DNA from: Avoscillospira_A sp052117125
GTDB taxonomy: Bacteria > Bacillota > Clostridia > Oscillospirales > Oscillospiraceae
Direction of reading: 5' to 3'
Assembly: GCF_052117125.1 (NCBI RefSeq)
Contig: NZ_JBQKJT010000010.1
Coordinates: 62,001-126,000 of the forward strand
DNA length: 64,000 nucleotides
Shown here: positions 50,621 through 59,675 of the stretch, piece after piece
How the letters are laid out: each line of letters starts with the position of its first letter
How positions within the stretch are numbered: the stretch's first letter is position 1
The notes under the pieces: generated by a model
What the model was told of the DNA's origin: nothing
Database searches by the model: none
Seen by the model: only the letters and a program-made list of their open reading frames with translations
Translations under genes and position numbers: made by a program

Positions 50621-51298
50621 ATGCAATATGAACTGGCCGGCGGCGCCTTTCCCGTCGTGATCTGCACCCTTCAGGACGGCGAACAGATGATCACGGAAAA
50701 GGGCTCCATGGTCTGGATGACCCCCAATCTACAGATGGAAACGTCCGGCGGCGGCCTTGGCAAAATGTTTTCCCGTGCATTTTCCGGTGAGAGCATGTTC
50801 CAGAACATCTACACATCCAAGGGCCAAGGCACCATTGCCTTTGGCTCCAGCTTCCCCGGCCGTATCATGCCCCTGGAAATCGGTCCCGGTCGGGAGATGA
50901 TTCTACAGAAAAACGCCTTTTTGGCATCGGAAGCCGGTGTGGAGCTGTCCATCCACTTCAGCAAAAAGCTGGGAGCCGGATTCTTTGGCGGCGAGGGCTT
51001 TATCATGCAGCGGCTCTCCGGCCATGGCATGGCCTTTGCCGAAATTGACGGCGAGCTGGTGGAGTACGATCTGGCGCCGGGTCAGCAGCTCATTGTAGAC
51101 ACGGGCAATGTGGCAGGCTTTACGCCCTCCGTCTCCATGGATATCCGGCAGGTACCGGGTCTGAAAAACAAATTCCTGGGCGGTGAGGGCCTGTTCAATA
51201 CCCTTTTAACCGGCCCAGGCAAGGTGTGGCTCCAGACCATGCCCATTTCCAATGTGGCCATGGCCATCCGTCCCTTTATCCCCACCGGCAACGGATGA
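50621..51298 (+). CDS. AIM24/TIGR00266-family protein
   Basis: 225 residues of the AIM24 (TIGR00266) family, a trypsin-inhibitor-like beta fold of unknown biochemical role. Seen are GGAFPVVICTLQDGE near the start, a glycine-rich middle with GGGLGKMFSRAFSGES, KLGAGFFGGEGFIMQRLSG (about 119) and the end GPGKVWLQTMP. No signal peptide or membrane segment. AAGGAGG precedes the ATG. Stands alone between two terminators. Confidence 0.88.
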   Translation: MQYELAGGAFPVVICTLQDGEQMITEKGSMVWMTPNLQMETSGGGLGKMFSRAFSGESMFQNIYTSKGQGTIAFGSSFPGRIMPLEIGPGREMILQKNAFLASEAGVELSIHFSKKLGAGFFGGEGFIMQRLSGHGMAFAEIDGELVEYDLAPGQQLIVDTGNVAGFTPSVSMDIRQVPGLKNKFLGGEGLFNTLLTGPGKVWLQTMPISNVAMAIRPFIPTGNG

Positions 51299-51323
51299 CC
51301 GCCGCAGCTTCATAAGACTGACA

Positions 51324-51367
51324 AACAGCCGGGACCAGACGCCCAAACGTCCGGTCCCGGCTGTTGT
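51324..51367 (+). terminator. Intrinsic terminator after the AIM24-family gene
   Basis: ACAGCCGGGACC (51324-51335) with GGTCCCGGCTGT (51352-51363), an inner GACG/CGTC, then TGTTT. The following 51368-51572 stretch is AT-rich; nothing else supported. Confidence 0.88.
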
Positions 51368-51572
51368 TTCACCGTCTATATTGCTGGAATATTGGATACC
51401 CTATAATGTTGAAAAAATGAAGCATTTATTCTGTGCAAAACTCCGGGGCGGCTCTGGCCGGTTTATGTGCGTTTCCCCGGTTGACCGTGTGTTTTTTGAG
51501 TGTATCGGACTTGCCCTTTTGATACATAACTGGTAGAATAGAACCGTATTTTACCGTGTGGGAGGCGCAAAC

Positions 51573-52967
51573 GTGGTATTTTCTTCGATTGAATTTCTCT
51601 TTGTCTTTCTGCCGGTGGTGCTGCTGCTGTACTTCAATCCCCTGACTCGCAGCCGCACCTACCGCAATGTGGTCCTGTTGGCTGCCAGCCTGTTTTTCTA
51701 CGCCTGGGGCGAACCGGTTTTCGTCTTTCTGATGATCCTCTCCATCATCATGACGTGGCTGGTAGGCGTGAAAATGGATGCCGCCGCATCCAATCGCAAA
51801 AAGCCATGGCTCACCTTGGGCATTGGCCTCCATGTGCTGCTGCTGGTGGTGTTCAAGTATCTGACCTTCCTGTGGCAGCAGTTGGGACTGCTGCTCCATA
51901 TGGACACCGGGGCCATCGATATTGCCCTGCCCATCGGTATTTCCTTTTTCACTTTCCAGCTCATGAGCTATCTGTTTGACGTGTACTACGGCAAAAGCGC
52001 CGTGCAGAAAAATGTCTTTTGGCTGGGACTGTATGTGTCCCTGTTTCCCCAACTGATCGCCGGTCCCATTGTCCGCTATGAACAAATTGCCGATGAAATT
52101 CTCCACCGCAAGGAGACACGGTCCGATTTCTCTGCGGGTATGACCCGGTTTATTTTCGGTCTGGCAAAAAAATTGCTGCTGGCCAACTATATGGCCCAGA
52201 TTGCCGATAACACCTTTCTGTTATCGTCTCTGCTGCCCATCTCCGTAGCATCGGCCTGGCTGGGAGCCATCGCCTACGCCCTGCAAATCTACTTCGATTT
52301 CTCCGGCTATTCCGATATGGCCATCGGTCTGGGCCGCATGTTTGGCTTCCATTTTGCCGAAAACTTTCACTATCCCTATGTGGCCAACAGCATTACGGAC
52401 TTCTGGCGGCGCTGGCACATCTCTCTCAGCTCCTGGTTCCGCGATTACGTCTATATCCCCCTGGGCGGCAACCGGGTCTCCCGCCGCCGTCAGTTGTTCA
52501 ACATCTTTGTGGTCTGGGCCCTCACAGGTATCTGGCACGGCGCGAACTGGACCTTTGTGGCCTGGGGCCTGTTCTACTTTGTTCTGCTGATGGCGGAGAA
52601 GACCTTCGGCTTCGCAAAAAAACTGGGTATTTTCTCCCATCTGTATGTGTGGCTGATGGTGCTGCTGGGCTGGGTTCTGTTCCGGGCCGAGAGCATCGGC
52701 GCCGCCCTGCGGTATATGGGACAGATGTTTGGCCATGTCACCGCCGGGTTCACCGACGAGACCTTCTGGACGTACCTGAGCAGCTGCAAGTATGTTCTGC
52801 CGGTGGCCCTGTTCTTCTGCCTGCCGGTATATCCCTTCGTGAAACGGCATCTGCCCGCCGTAGCCGCCGATCTGGTGACCGCCGTGGTACTGCTGGCAGC
52901 CGCGGCCCTGTCCCTGCTGTCGGTGGTAGGCACCACGTACAATCCCTTTATCTACTTCAACTTCTAA
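51573..52967 (+). CDS. MBOAT-family O-acyltransferase (AlgI/PatA-like)
   Basis: 464 residues, about ten to twelve membrane segments. The MBOAT marks are FFTFQLMSYLFDVYYG (about 128), RRWHISLSSWFRDYVYIPLGG (split; about 286) and LTGIWHGANWTFVAWG (about 316) with the conserved catalytic His. Such proteins carry acyl groups across the membrane for polysaccharide or teichoic-acid acetylation. The start is a GTG at 51573, seven bases after GGGAGG. Coupled to the AlgX-like gene ten bases downstream, which normally completes the transfer outside the cell. Confidence 0.92.
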   Translation: MVFSSIEFLFVFLPVVLLLYFNPLTRSRTYRNVVLLAASLFFYAWGEPVFVFLMILSIIMTWLVGVKMDAAASNRKKPWLTLGIGLHVLLLVVFKYLTFLWQQLGLLLHMDTGAIDIALPIGISFFTFQLMSYLFDVYYGKSAVQKNVFWLGLYVSLFPQLIAGPIVRYEQIADEILHRKETRSDFSAGMTRFIFGLAKKLLLANYMAQIADNTFLLSSLLPISVASAWLGAIAYALQIYFDFSGYSDMAIGLGRMFGFHFAENFHYPYVANSITDFWRRWHISLSSWFRDYVYIPLGGNRVSRRRQLFNIFVVWALTGIWHGANWTFVAWGLFYFVLLMAEKTFGFAKKLGIFSHLYVWLMVLLGWVLFRAESIGAALRYMGQMFGHVTAGFTDETFWTYLSSCKYVLPVALFFCLPVYPFVKRHLPAVAADLVTAVVLLAAAALSLLSVVGTTYNPFIYFNF

Positions 52968-52977
52968 GGAGGCAGTC

Positions 52978-54309
52978 ATGGCAAAGAAACCGTTTACATC
53001 CATCATTTCCTGGCTGTTTCTGGTGATGGTGCTGTTGGCCTTTTGTTCCATCGCCGCCCGGGCCATCATTAAGGAAGTTCTGATCGATGGGTTGGGCATG
53101 GACAATGCCCTGACCCAAAAGGCATTCCCCGCCGGTGACGGCGGCGGCAAGGTCCAGGTCACCGGCGACGACGGTTCCACCGACTGGTCTTTGACCTATC
53201 CATTTCAGGAGCAATCGGCCACCGTCCAGGTGTCCTTTCTCCAGGAATTAAAAAACCGTGTGACCGAAGCCGAAACGGCGCTGACCGACTATTGCAAGCA
53301 GATGCTCCCCTATTATGACACCCTGGTGACCCAGACCAGCGCTATGCAAGAAAAAATCGGTTGGAATATTACAGCCTATCCCGAGTATAACGCCATTGCC
53401 CAGGTCACCGGCGATTACTATGCCACCGTGCTGGAAAAACAGGATATGACCGAGAACATTCGGTCCGTTTCCCTGCTGCAAGACTACTGTGAATCTTTGG
53501 GTGCCGGGTTCCTCTATGTCCAGGCCCCCTATAAGATCTGCAAGTATACCGACAACGTAGTGGGCGACTTCTCCAACGAGAATGCCGACGCGCTGGTAAG
53601 CGGTTTGCAGCAGGCGGGCGTCTCCTATATTGATATGCGGGAGGAAATCCACAACGCAGGCTTTGATCACCACAGTCTGTTCTTTGTCACCGACAGTCAT
53701 TGGAAACCCCGGACAGGCCTCTGGGCCACCGGCGTCATTGCCCAGCGGCTCAACAACCTGTACGGCTGCAACATCCCACTGACGTACTTTGAACAGGACC
53801 AGTACACGGCTCAGGTCTATGAAGACTGGTTTCTTGGCTCCCAGGGCAAGCGACTGACGCTGGCCCGGGCTAATCCGGAGGATATTGAACTGCTCTACCC
53901 CACCTATCCCACGGACCTGCGGTTCTACGCCCCGGCTCTGGGGGTGGACCTGACGGGCGATTTTTCCGTGGTCTATGATATGAAGCACATTGAAACAAAG
54001 AACTATATGTATCTGACACCCTATTCGGCCTACGCCCACAGTGATTCCGCCGTGGTCCGGTATGAAAACCATCTGGCGCCCAACGATACAAAAATTCTTT
54101 TGATCAAGGATTCCTTTGCCAATGTGGTGGCCCCGTTCCTGTCCCAGGGTGTGGCTCAGCTGGACCTATTGGATCTGCGGTACTTCAACGGCAGCGTGGA
54201 AACGTATATTGCCGAAACCCAGCCCGACGTGGTCATGGTCCTGTACAACCCCGGCAACCTCAAGGAAATTGACTGGGATACGCACCTGAGCACCTTTGAC
54301 TTCCGGTAA
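52978..54309 (+). CDS. AlgX/AlgJ-like SGNH-type acetyltransferase (DHHW family)
   Basis: 443 residues. One N-terminal membrane anchor (about 10-30), then an extracytoplasmic domain. FVTDSHWKP (about 237) is the DHHW-type catalytic Asp-His pair, and LIKDSFANVVAPFL (about 370) supplies the nucleophilic Ser of the GDSL-like fold. It works with the MBOAT protein in O-acetylation of an exported glycan. AAGGAGG precedes the ATG. The target glycan is not encoded in this window. Confidence 0.88.
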   Translation: MAKKPFTSIISWLFLVMVLLAFCSIAARAIIKEVLIDGLGMDNALTQKAFPAGDGGGKVQVTGDDGSTDWSLTYPFQEQSATVQVSFLQELKNRVTEAETALTDYCKQMLPYYDTLVTQTSAMQEKIGWNITAYPEYNAIAQVTGDYYATVLEKQDMTENIRSVSLLQDYCESLGAGFLYVQAPYKICKYTDNVVGDFSNENADALVSGLQQAGVSYIDMREEIHNAGFDHHSLFFVTDSHWKPRTGLWATGVIAQRLNNLYGCNIPLTYFEQDQYTAQVYEDWFLGSQGKRLTLARANPEDIELLYPTYPTDLRFYAPALGVDLTGDFSVVYDMKHIETKNYMYLTPYSAYAHSDSAVVRYENHLAPNDTKILLIKDSFANVVAPFLSQGVAQLDLLDLRYFNGSVETYIAETQPDVVMVLYNPGNLKEIDWDTHLSTFDFR

Positions 54310-54317
54310 GCACAAGA

Positions 54318-54348
54318 ACCCCCGGCCTGCCGTCCGCAGACCGGGGGT
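54318..54348. terminator. Bidirectional terminator
   Basis: ACCCCCGGCCTGC (54318-54330) with GCAGACCGGGGGT (54336-54348, one mismatch) between convergent genes, followed by ATAATTTTG. Confidence 0.75.
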
Positions 54349-54360
54349 ATAATTTTGTTT

Positions 54361-54816
54361 TTACTGGTTGTCAATGTGGCGCAGCAGACCAACACAGCCC
54401 TCCAGCACGTCTTCCCAGGTGGCCTGGAAATCCCCTGTATACCAGGGGTCCGCCACCTGACCGGGTCGGTCGGTGAAGTCCAGCAGCAGATGAATTTTCC
54501 CGTCAGGATCACCGCCGCACATCCGCTGCATATTGCGGAAATTGGCCTGATCCATGCCGATCAAATAGTCATACTGGGCATAGTCGGCCTTGCGCAGCTG
54601 CCGGGCCGTCTTGCCGGTGCAGTCAATGCCGTGGGCGGCCAGCATCCGCCGGGCCGGTGGATAGACCGGGTTTCCGATTTCCTCCGTGCTGGTGGCCGCT
54701 GAGGCAATGGAGAATTCCTCCGCCCGTCCGGCCTTGCGCACCAGGTCTTTCATCACAAATTCCGCCATGGGGCTGCGGCAAATATTGCCGTGACATACAA
54801 ACAGTATTTTAATCAC
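54361..54816 (-). CDS. Low-molecular-weight protein tyrosine phosphatase
   Basis: 151 residues. FVCHGNICRSP (residues 6-16) is the CX5RS phosphatase loop with the nucleophilic Cys, and DPWYTGDF (about 121) has the general-acid Asp. The start is a GTG at 54816, with AAGGAG nine bases upstream; the longer open frame has no such site. Cytosolic; in Firmicutes these enzymes counteract bacterial tyrosine kinases that control capsule or stress responses. No kinase gene is nearby. Confidence 0.92.
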   Translation of the reverse strand: MIKILFVCHGNICRSPMAEFVMKDLVRKAGRAEEFSIASAATSTEEIGNPVYPPARRMLAAHGIDCTGKTARQLRKADYAQYDYLIGMDQANFRNMQRMCGGDPDGKIHLLLDFTDRPGQVADPWYTGDFQATWEDVLEGCVGLLRHIDNQ

Positions 54817-54941
54817 TTGTGAAAACTCCTTGAACGTGTTAATATAACCGGCTTTTCGTCTGGTTTGCATCCTCTTTCCTCTCAGCTGCTTTTAAACTGA
54901 TATGGGCATAAGGAGCAAAGCGGGAATGCTGGGGCAAGAAA

Positions 54942-56103
54942 TTATTCGACGGTGTCGTACACTCCGGCATTGTATAACGCCTGACACAACTGAGCACGGG
55001 TCAGAGGAGTATCGGGGCTGAACGTACCAGCATTGTCAACGCCGGCGAAGAAGTCGTAGTTTCTGGCATTGACGATAGCCTTCTGAACCATCGTAGACAA
55101 ATGGGAGACAGTGTCGAGTTCGTCAGGGTGGTCGTTCATATAGTCTGTGGCAAATTCGACGGTGTACGCACGGATTTTATCAGCATCGGGGAATTCGTCG
55201 ATGGTGTTAATGAATGTTCCGTTGATATAGTGTGCGGCTCTATTCCTAGCCACGATATCACGGTAACTGTGACCTTCGTTATCAAGAGCAGACCATCTGC
55301 CGCCAGCCAAACACCATGCGGCACCGGCACGGGTGACGGTGAGGGGAGACCATGCGTTCTGTCCATTTTCAGTCCAGAGGTCACCGTCATAGTTGCAGAT
55401 ACGGTCGAGGATAGTCCACAACTGCTGATAGGTCAGCGGGTCATTGGGGCCGAACTTGCCGTTGCCATAGCCGGCGAGGATGCCGTTGTCAGCCATGGTC
55501 ATGACTGCGTCATAGTACCATGCACCGGGCTGTACGTCGGTAAAGTTGCTGGAATAAGTGCCCGGAAGTGCTGGGGGTGCTGGGCTGTTCCGCAGGCTGT
55601 TCAACAGGCTTGGAAGGCTGTTCTGTGGGCTGTTCGATAGGCTGGCTTGGCTGAGTGCTTTCGCCGTCGGTCGTATCGTAATGTGCCCAGCAGGTGTAGG
55701 TTTCGTCCGTCCACACGCCAAAATCATAGACGTCGACAATCTTTCCATCGGGGATGTCAATATAGTCCAAAATTTCCTTGTCACTGTTCCGACTTACGGT
55801 CAGCAGAATGGTTGTGCCATCGGGCCACTTAAAGTCTTCAATGGCTGTGTACCAATGACCTTCCGCAGAGATTTCCTCTACCATGTCATAGATTTCCATG
55901 ACCACGTCGTACTTGGAGTAGTCGAAGTTATCGTTACTGCCGGTCTTACCGTTCAGACCGTTGGTGCTGTCGGGGTCAGTCGCCAGAGCAGCCAGCCCAG
56001 GAGCGGATGGGCCGTCTTTGTCCGCCGCACAGGCAGCGGGGGCCATGCTTGCCAGCAGGACAGCAGTCATCAGAGTAATCAGCAGTCGCTTGATCTTTCT
56101 CAT
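54942..56103 (-). pseudogene. SLH-domain surface protein, frameshifted
   Basis: The 5' part (56103 to about 55570) encodes a signal peptide (MRKIKRLLITLMTAVLLAS, cut after ACA), a 120-residue domain, and a Pro/Gln/Thr-rich linker of PSQPIEQPTEQ repeats. The 3' part, in the next frame, encodes S-layer homology repeats: FTDVQPGAWYYDAV and GYGNGKFGPNDPLTYQQL, ending FSPDTPLTRAQLCQALYNAG. A one-base excess joins them, most simply in the run of five G at 55573-55577. AAGGAGGGG precedes the ATG at 56103. Intact, it would be a cell-wall-anchored protein of about 385 residues. A real mutation, phase variation at the short run, or a sequencing error are all possible. Confidence 0.82.
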
Positions 56104-56363
56104 GTGTTTCCCCTCCTTGCAAATGAAAAGCAGAAATGTTTACCCTTATTATATCATGAATTAGTATGCTCTGCAACGCTCCGAAGCGCCCAAATACTGA
56201 ACATTTCAGCCCGTTGAAAGTGGGGTAAATCGGGGGAGATAGTAACACACTAATAACACGGTTTTATATCTAATTTGCGAAGTGTAAGCTGCTCCAGTCA
56301 GTACCGCTTTTTAACTTGTTACATTTGTAAATTTGATGCTACAACGTCCATAAAGCAAAAATT

Positions 56364-56418
56364 TCCCCCCCCTCTCACGATAAAAATATCCTGTGAGGGG
56401 GGGGATCAATTTTTTTCC
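56364..56418 (+). terminator. C8/G8 hairpin with T-run
   Basis: Eight C (56365-56372) pair with eight G (56397-56404), with an inner CAC/GTG, followed by ATCAATTTTTTT. No plus-strand gene precedes it; it may be a prophage-end terminator. The 56104-56363 stretch upstream is AT-rich with no gene I can support. Confidence 0.6.
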
Positions 56419-56447
56419 AGCACCCCCGCCAATCCGGTGGGGGTGCT
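56419..56447 (-). terminator. Hairpin after the endolysin gene
   Basis: AGCACCCCC (56419-56427) with GGGGGTGCT (56439-56447), just past the minus-strand stop. Confidence 0.65.
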
Positions 56448-56452
56448 TATTG

Positions 56453-57226
56453 CTATTTGTTCTGGCCCTTGGCCAGCTCATACGCCCGATATGCCATGAG
56501 CGCGGCTTGGTATCTTGGGATTAGCTGCATGGGGGCGCTACTGTCAGTGATCCCGGCGGCTTTGGCTTCCTTCAGCTCCTTCTTGGCCCAGTCGGGGACG
56601 GGCAGGGTAGCGGTGTAGGCGTTCAGCGCGTCATAGATTTCTTTTCCGGTCATAGTCTCCTCCTGTTCCTGCTCCGGACGCTGCAAGCCGAAGCCGTCAA
56701 TAATACTCATGGCGATGGCCTCGACGATATCCGACTGTTTGGCTGCATATACAGCCATATCGTCGGCATCATCAATAAAGCAAATCTCAAGCAGGGCCGA
56801 AGATGCACCGGCCTTCCGGGCCTGGTTGATGACCGCCCAGTTGTTCCGCTTTACGCCCCGGTTGGTAAGACCGACGGCGGAGATGGCCGCCACCATGGCC
56901 TGCTCCACAGCGGTGGAGGGTTCGGCGGTGGTGACGTAAATCTCCGTACCCTTGGTTTTGCCGTCGGCGGTGGAAGCCTTGGCGGCGTTGAAATGGATCT
57001 CCAACACATAGTCATACCGGGCGAACTGGGCCGTTTTGGTCAACTGCCCCGCCGTGTAATCGGCGTAGGCGTTGCGGCTTGTGGGATAGGTGTCCACGTC
57101 GCAGCAGCTCTCAAGGGCCTGGGCCAGAGCGGCCACCACCTTGCGGGTCTCGGTAGCCTCCTGGAAGCCATTGCCCACAGCGCCGGGGTCACCGGCGCCA
57201 TGGCCTGCAATCAACAGCAGTTTCAT
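56453..57226 (-). CDS. N-acetylmuramoyl-L-alanine amidase (phage endolysin)
   Basis: 257 residues. Amidase_3 domain in about 1-175 with zinc ligands in IAGHGAGDPG (His 9), QEATETR (Glu about 23) and LEIHFNA (His about 77), and the catalytic Glu in LLEICFIDDADD (about 147). The C-terminal 75 residues are a likely wall-binding region. It cleaves the peptide from muramic acid. The ATG overlaps the holin stop, a normal phage lysis arrangement. No signal peptide, so release needs the holin. Confidence 0.92.
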   Translation of the reverse strand: MKLLLIAGHGAGDPGAVGNGFQEATETRKVVAALAQALESCCDVDTYPTSRNAYADYTAGQLTKTAQFARYDYVLEIHFNAAKASTADGKTKGTEIYVTTAEPSTAVEQAMVAAISAVGLTNRGVKRNNWAVINQARKAGASSALLEICFIDDADDMAVYAAKQSDIVEAIAMSIIDGFGLQRPEQEQEETMTGKEIYDALNAYTATLPVPDWAKKELKEAKAAGITDSSAPMQLIPRYQAALMAYRAYELAKGQNK

Positions 57227-57705
57227 TTTTCGCTGTCACCTCCGGTCAGCTTATCCCCGGCGGCGTCCACGGCATCCTTGCCGTTGGCCATGAGCTTTAC
57301 CAGCCAGGCCGGGATGGGTGCGCCCATGCGCTGGGCATTCTCGGCAATGCTGCCCAGCTCGGTAATGGCGTACCACACCAGCACCAAAGGCAGCAGCAAG
57401 CCGATCTCCGGCAGGGCAATCTCCACCATGGGCAGCTGCTCCATGATGATAGACAGTAAACCATCGGCAAAGGCGGCAATGATGACCACCACCACCTCGC
57501 CCATCTTATGCCAGATACCCTCCCGGGCCGTATGACTGGCCCATTCACCGTTTTTCATGGCGGCAGCGGTGCCGGTGGCGTAATCCAGGGCCATCAGCAC
57601 CACCCAGGCTGCCACCAGCCAGCCCAGCCAGCCCCAGAAAGCCGAGAATGCTCCTAGTGCAGCAGCAAGTCCGGCTTTGACTGCCAGCATCCAATCAAAT
57701 TCCAT
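57223..57705 (-). CDS. Phage holin (toxin secretion/phage lysis family)
   Basis: 160 residues with about three to four membrane segments and the family pattern LMALDYATGTAAAMKNGEWAS and GIWHKMGEVVVV. It forms membrane lesions that let the endolysin reach the wall. Overlaps the amidase by four bases. AAGGAGG precedes the ATG. Confidence 0.9.
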   Translation of the reverse strand: MEFDWMLAVKAGLAAALGAFSAFWGWLGWLVAAWVVLMALDYATGTAAAMKNGEWASHTAREGIWHKMGEVVVVIIAAFADGLLSIIMEQLPMVEIALPEIGLLLPLVLVWYAITELGSIAENAQRMGAPIPAWLVKLMANGKDAVDAAGDKLTGGDSEK

Positions 57706-57750
57706 ATGGTCCTCCTTTGTGGATGGGGCCGGTGACCCGGCCCCGGTTGG

Positions 57751-58074
57751 TCAGCTGTTAAACAGGACAATGGCACGGAACTTTTCGCGGTTGCCTTCGG
57801 CAAAGGCCGCGCACAGCGCCTTGTAGTTGCGGTCGATGATCTTGCCGACCTCGTCGTACTCCTTGGCCTGACCGGCAGCGTCCAGGGCCTCCCACTTGAC
57901 CTTGGCGGCGGGGACGTCGATCTCCGACAGGGCCTTGTACTGGTGCTGGGGATTACCCTTGATGCCCTCCACAAAGAGGTTGGGCGCGATCTCCATGTCG
58001 CCGGTCAGGTTGTCGCCGTCGGTGCGCTCCTCGTTCGCACACTGCCAGATGGTCCACAGATAGTTTTTCAGCAT
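57751..58074 (-). CDS. Small phage protein, function unknown
   Basis: 107 residues, acidic and helical, no recognised domain. MLKNYLWTIWQCANEER starts it. AAGGAG precedes the ATG at 58074. Its place between tail and lysis genes suggests a prophage structural or accessory role. Confidence 0.7.
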   Translation of the reverse strand: MLKNYLWTIWQCANEERTDGDNLTGDMEIAPNLFVEGIKGNPQHQYKALSEIDVPAAKVKWEALDAAGQAKEYDEVGKIIDRNYKALCAAFAEGNREKFRAIVLFNS

Positions 58075-58118
58075 AGTTTTTTCTCCTTTCATTTTTCGGC
58101 GTATTCGCCGTTGCTGAT

Positions 58119-58556
58119 TTATGTATAGTGCGGCTTCTCGCCGCCTTCGACTGCATAGCGCAGCCAGTCGAATACAGGAATGAAAATCAGGCACAGGATG
58201 TACCAAAGCAGGGCATACTGGGCGCAGATTTGGCCCCATAGGTTGAGGGGCAGGTGGGAATAATCCCAGACGCCCAGGCCCAGCCAGGTATTGAGGATCA
58301 GCCCGGCCACCAACTCCGTGGCGGTAATGGCCACAGTGCAGATAGCAGCCTGGAGCATCAAGGGCATTTCCCAGGGTAGCTCCGCGCCAAACCGCTCCAG
58401 GGGGATGGACAGGAGGATGGCCAGCACCAGCATGGTCCAACTGATCCGCTCTGGGTGGCCGGTGATGGACTTGTAGCCCACCTCCATCAAGAAGTACACC
58501 GTACCGCCCCAGCTCCAGAGGAGCATGGACAGGACCCGATTACCCCACCGTGTCAT
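58119..58556 (-). CDS. Putative ABC-transporter type IV-like membrane protein
   Basis: 145 residues with four membrane segments, and the pattern ERISWTMLVLAILLSIPLERF and GLGVWDYSHLPLNLWGQIC (split), typical of the small CmpB-like membrane family (PF06541, from memory). Function unknown. Start ATG 58556 follows GAGGTGG and overlaps the previous gene's end by 17 bases. Found between prophage genes, perhaps as a lysogenic passenger. Confidence 0.72.
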   Translation of the reverse strand: MTRWGNRVLSMLLWSWGGTVYFLMEVGYKSITGHPERISWTMLVLAILLSIPLERFGAELPWEMPLMLQAAICTVAITATELVAGLILNTWLGLGVWDYSHLPLNLWGQICAQYALLWYILCLIFIPVFDWLRYAVEGGEKPHYT

Positions 58557-59094
58557 AGTCCACCTCGATGGCCGCCAGGGCTTCCAGGCTTTCGGCGTCC
58601 CGCATAGCCACCTCCTGGGTCTGCTGGTAGGCCACCAGGGCCGTGACGCGGGCATCGATGGCAAAGGCCAGCTTACCCAGTTCTTCCGTGGTCCACTCCT
58701 TGCACACCTGGCCGGTGCTGTTCCATGTCAGCGTGTACGGCGTGGAGGTCTGCTGTGCCAGCGTGGCCGACAGGATCTTGCCGGTGAGCTGCTGCTGTTT
58801 CTCTGCGGTAATGGAATACCGCTCGCCGTCGGTCCACTGTATGGGATGGGACTCTAGGTACGCTGCCAGGTCGGTTTTGCTCCGCTGGATACGTTCGGCT
58901 TTGATTGCTTCCAGAGGACGGGTATCCGGCACATCCTCCACCGTGACTTCGCCGTTGTACGCCTCGGCTTTCGCCGCCGCAAGGTTTTCCTCCAACATGT
59001 CATCGGAGCATAGGATGGATTTGTCCTGCAAGTATGTTACAGGCTCTTGTGCTCCGTCAGTAGTAACAGCAAATTGATAGACAATACGTTTCAT
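58540..59094 (-). CDS. Phage tail-associated protein (DUF4376-like)
   Basis: 184 residues. The N-terminal part (MKRIVYQFAVTTDG) and the C-terminal helical region with LAFAIDARVTALVAYQQT look like tail-fibre-assembly/DUF4376-type proteins often encoded after tail fibre genes (family placement tentative). Ends overlapping the next gene. Confidence 0.65.
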   Translation of the reverse strand: MKRIVYQFAVTTDGAQEPVTYLQDKSILCSDDMLEENLAAAKAEAYNGEVTVEDVPDTRPLEAIKAERIQRSKTDLAAYLESHPIQWTDGERYSITAEKQQQLTGKILSATLAQQTSTPYTLTWNSTGQVCKEWTTEELGKLAFAIDARVTALVAYQQTQEVAMRDAESLEALAAIEVDYDTVG

Positions 59095-59104
59095 AGACAG
59101 CCTC

Positions 59105-59596
59105 CTATTCGTCTGCGGTTTTGGTATACCGGATTAGCACGTTAGCCGTTGCGCTACTGCGATCACGAGCCGCATAGATTGTTACGTTGGTAGGGTCTAC
59201 CAGGACATCGATGACATCATCCATAGACGATCCTCCACCATAATTCAGAGTGGGAATGTTCTTCTTATCAGAGGTAGAACCGCTCACAGAAACAATGGTT
59301 TCTATATCTGCGATTTTATGGGCGACACGACTCGTTGTAGCGTTGGGCAATCTGCCAAAACTGATAATTTTTTCGTAAACTGGCTTATTATTTAATAGGT
59401 CGGCTGTTTTGTACTCTCTGCCTGGAACTAATTCCGGGTTAACGTACTTCCAGGCATCAAATTTAGCGCCGTCATAGCCTCGGATAAACCAGAGCATCTG
59501 ACTGATACCGCCGGGAGCGTAACAACAAAATACCTGCACTAGCCGATAATCATGCTTTAGCACAAGTAGTGCGCCAATAAGACAGTTCTTCCGCAC
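59105..59596 (-). pseudogene. Phage tail-fibre C-terminal fragment
   Basis: From about residue 20 (YAPGGISQMLWFIRGYDG, then GREYKTADLLNNKPVYEKII and YAARDRSSATANVLIRYTK) this is a typical tail-fibre end domain. The first 17 codons are instead the out-of-frame end of the small gene at 59550-59675, so the N-terminal shaft has been lost at a junction near 59540-59550. It marks the breakpoint between prophage and integrative-element DNA. Confidence 0.72.
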
Positions 59597-59675
59597 TCAG
59601 CAGGCCATTTTCCGCCAGATGCTCCAGCATCCGAACTGCCAGCCGATACTGCAATTCTTTCTTTGCATCGATCAT
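59550..59675 (-). CDS. 41-residue SHOCT-like protein
   Basis: A very short gene: starts MIDAKKELQYRLAVRML and includes the SHOCT-like GLLSAEELSYW. GAGGTGG precedes the ATG at 59675, and its ATGA overlaps the stop of the helicase gene. It is the last intact gene of the integrative-element side before the prophage breakpoint. Confidence 0.65.
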   Translation of the reverse strand: MIDAKKELQYRLAVRMLEHLAENGLLSAEELSYWRTTCAKA

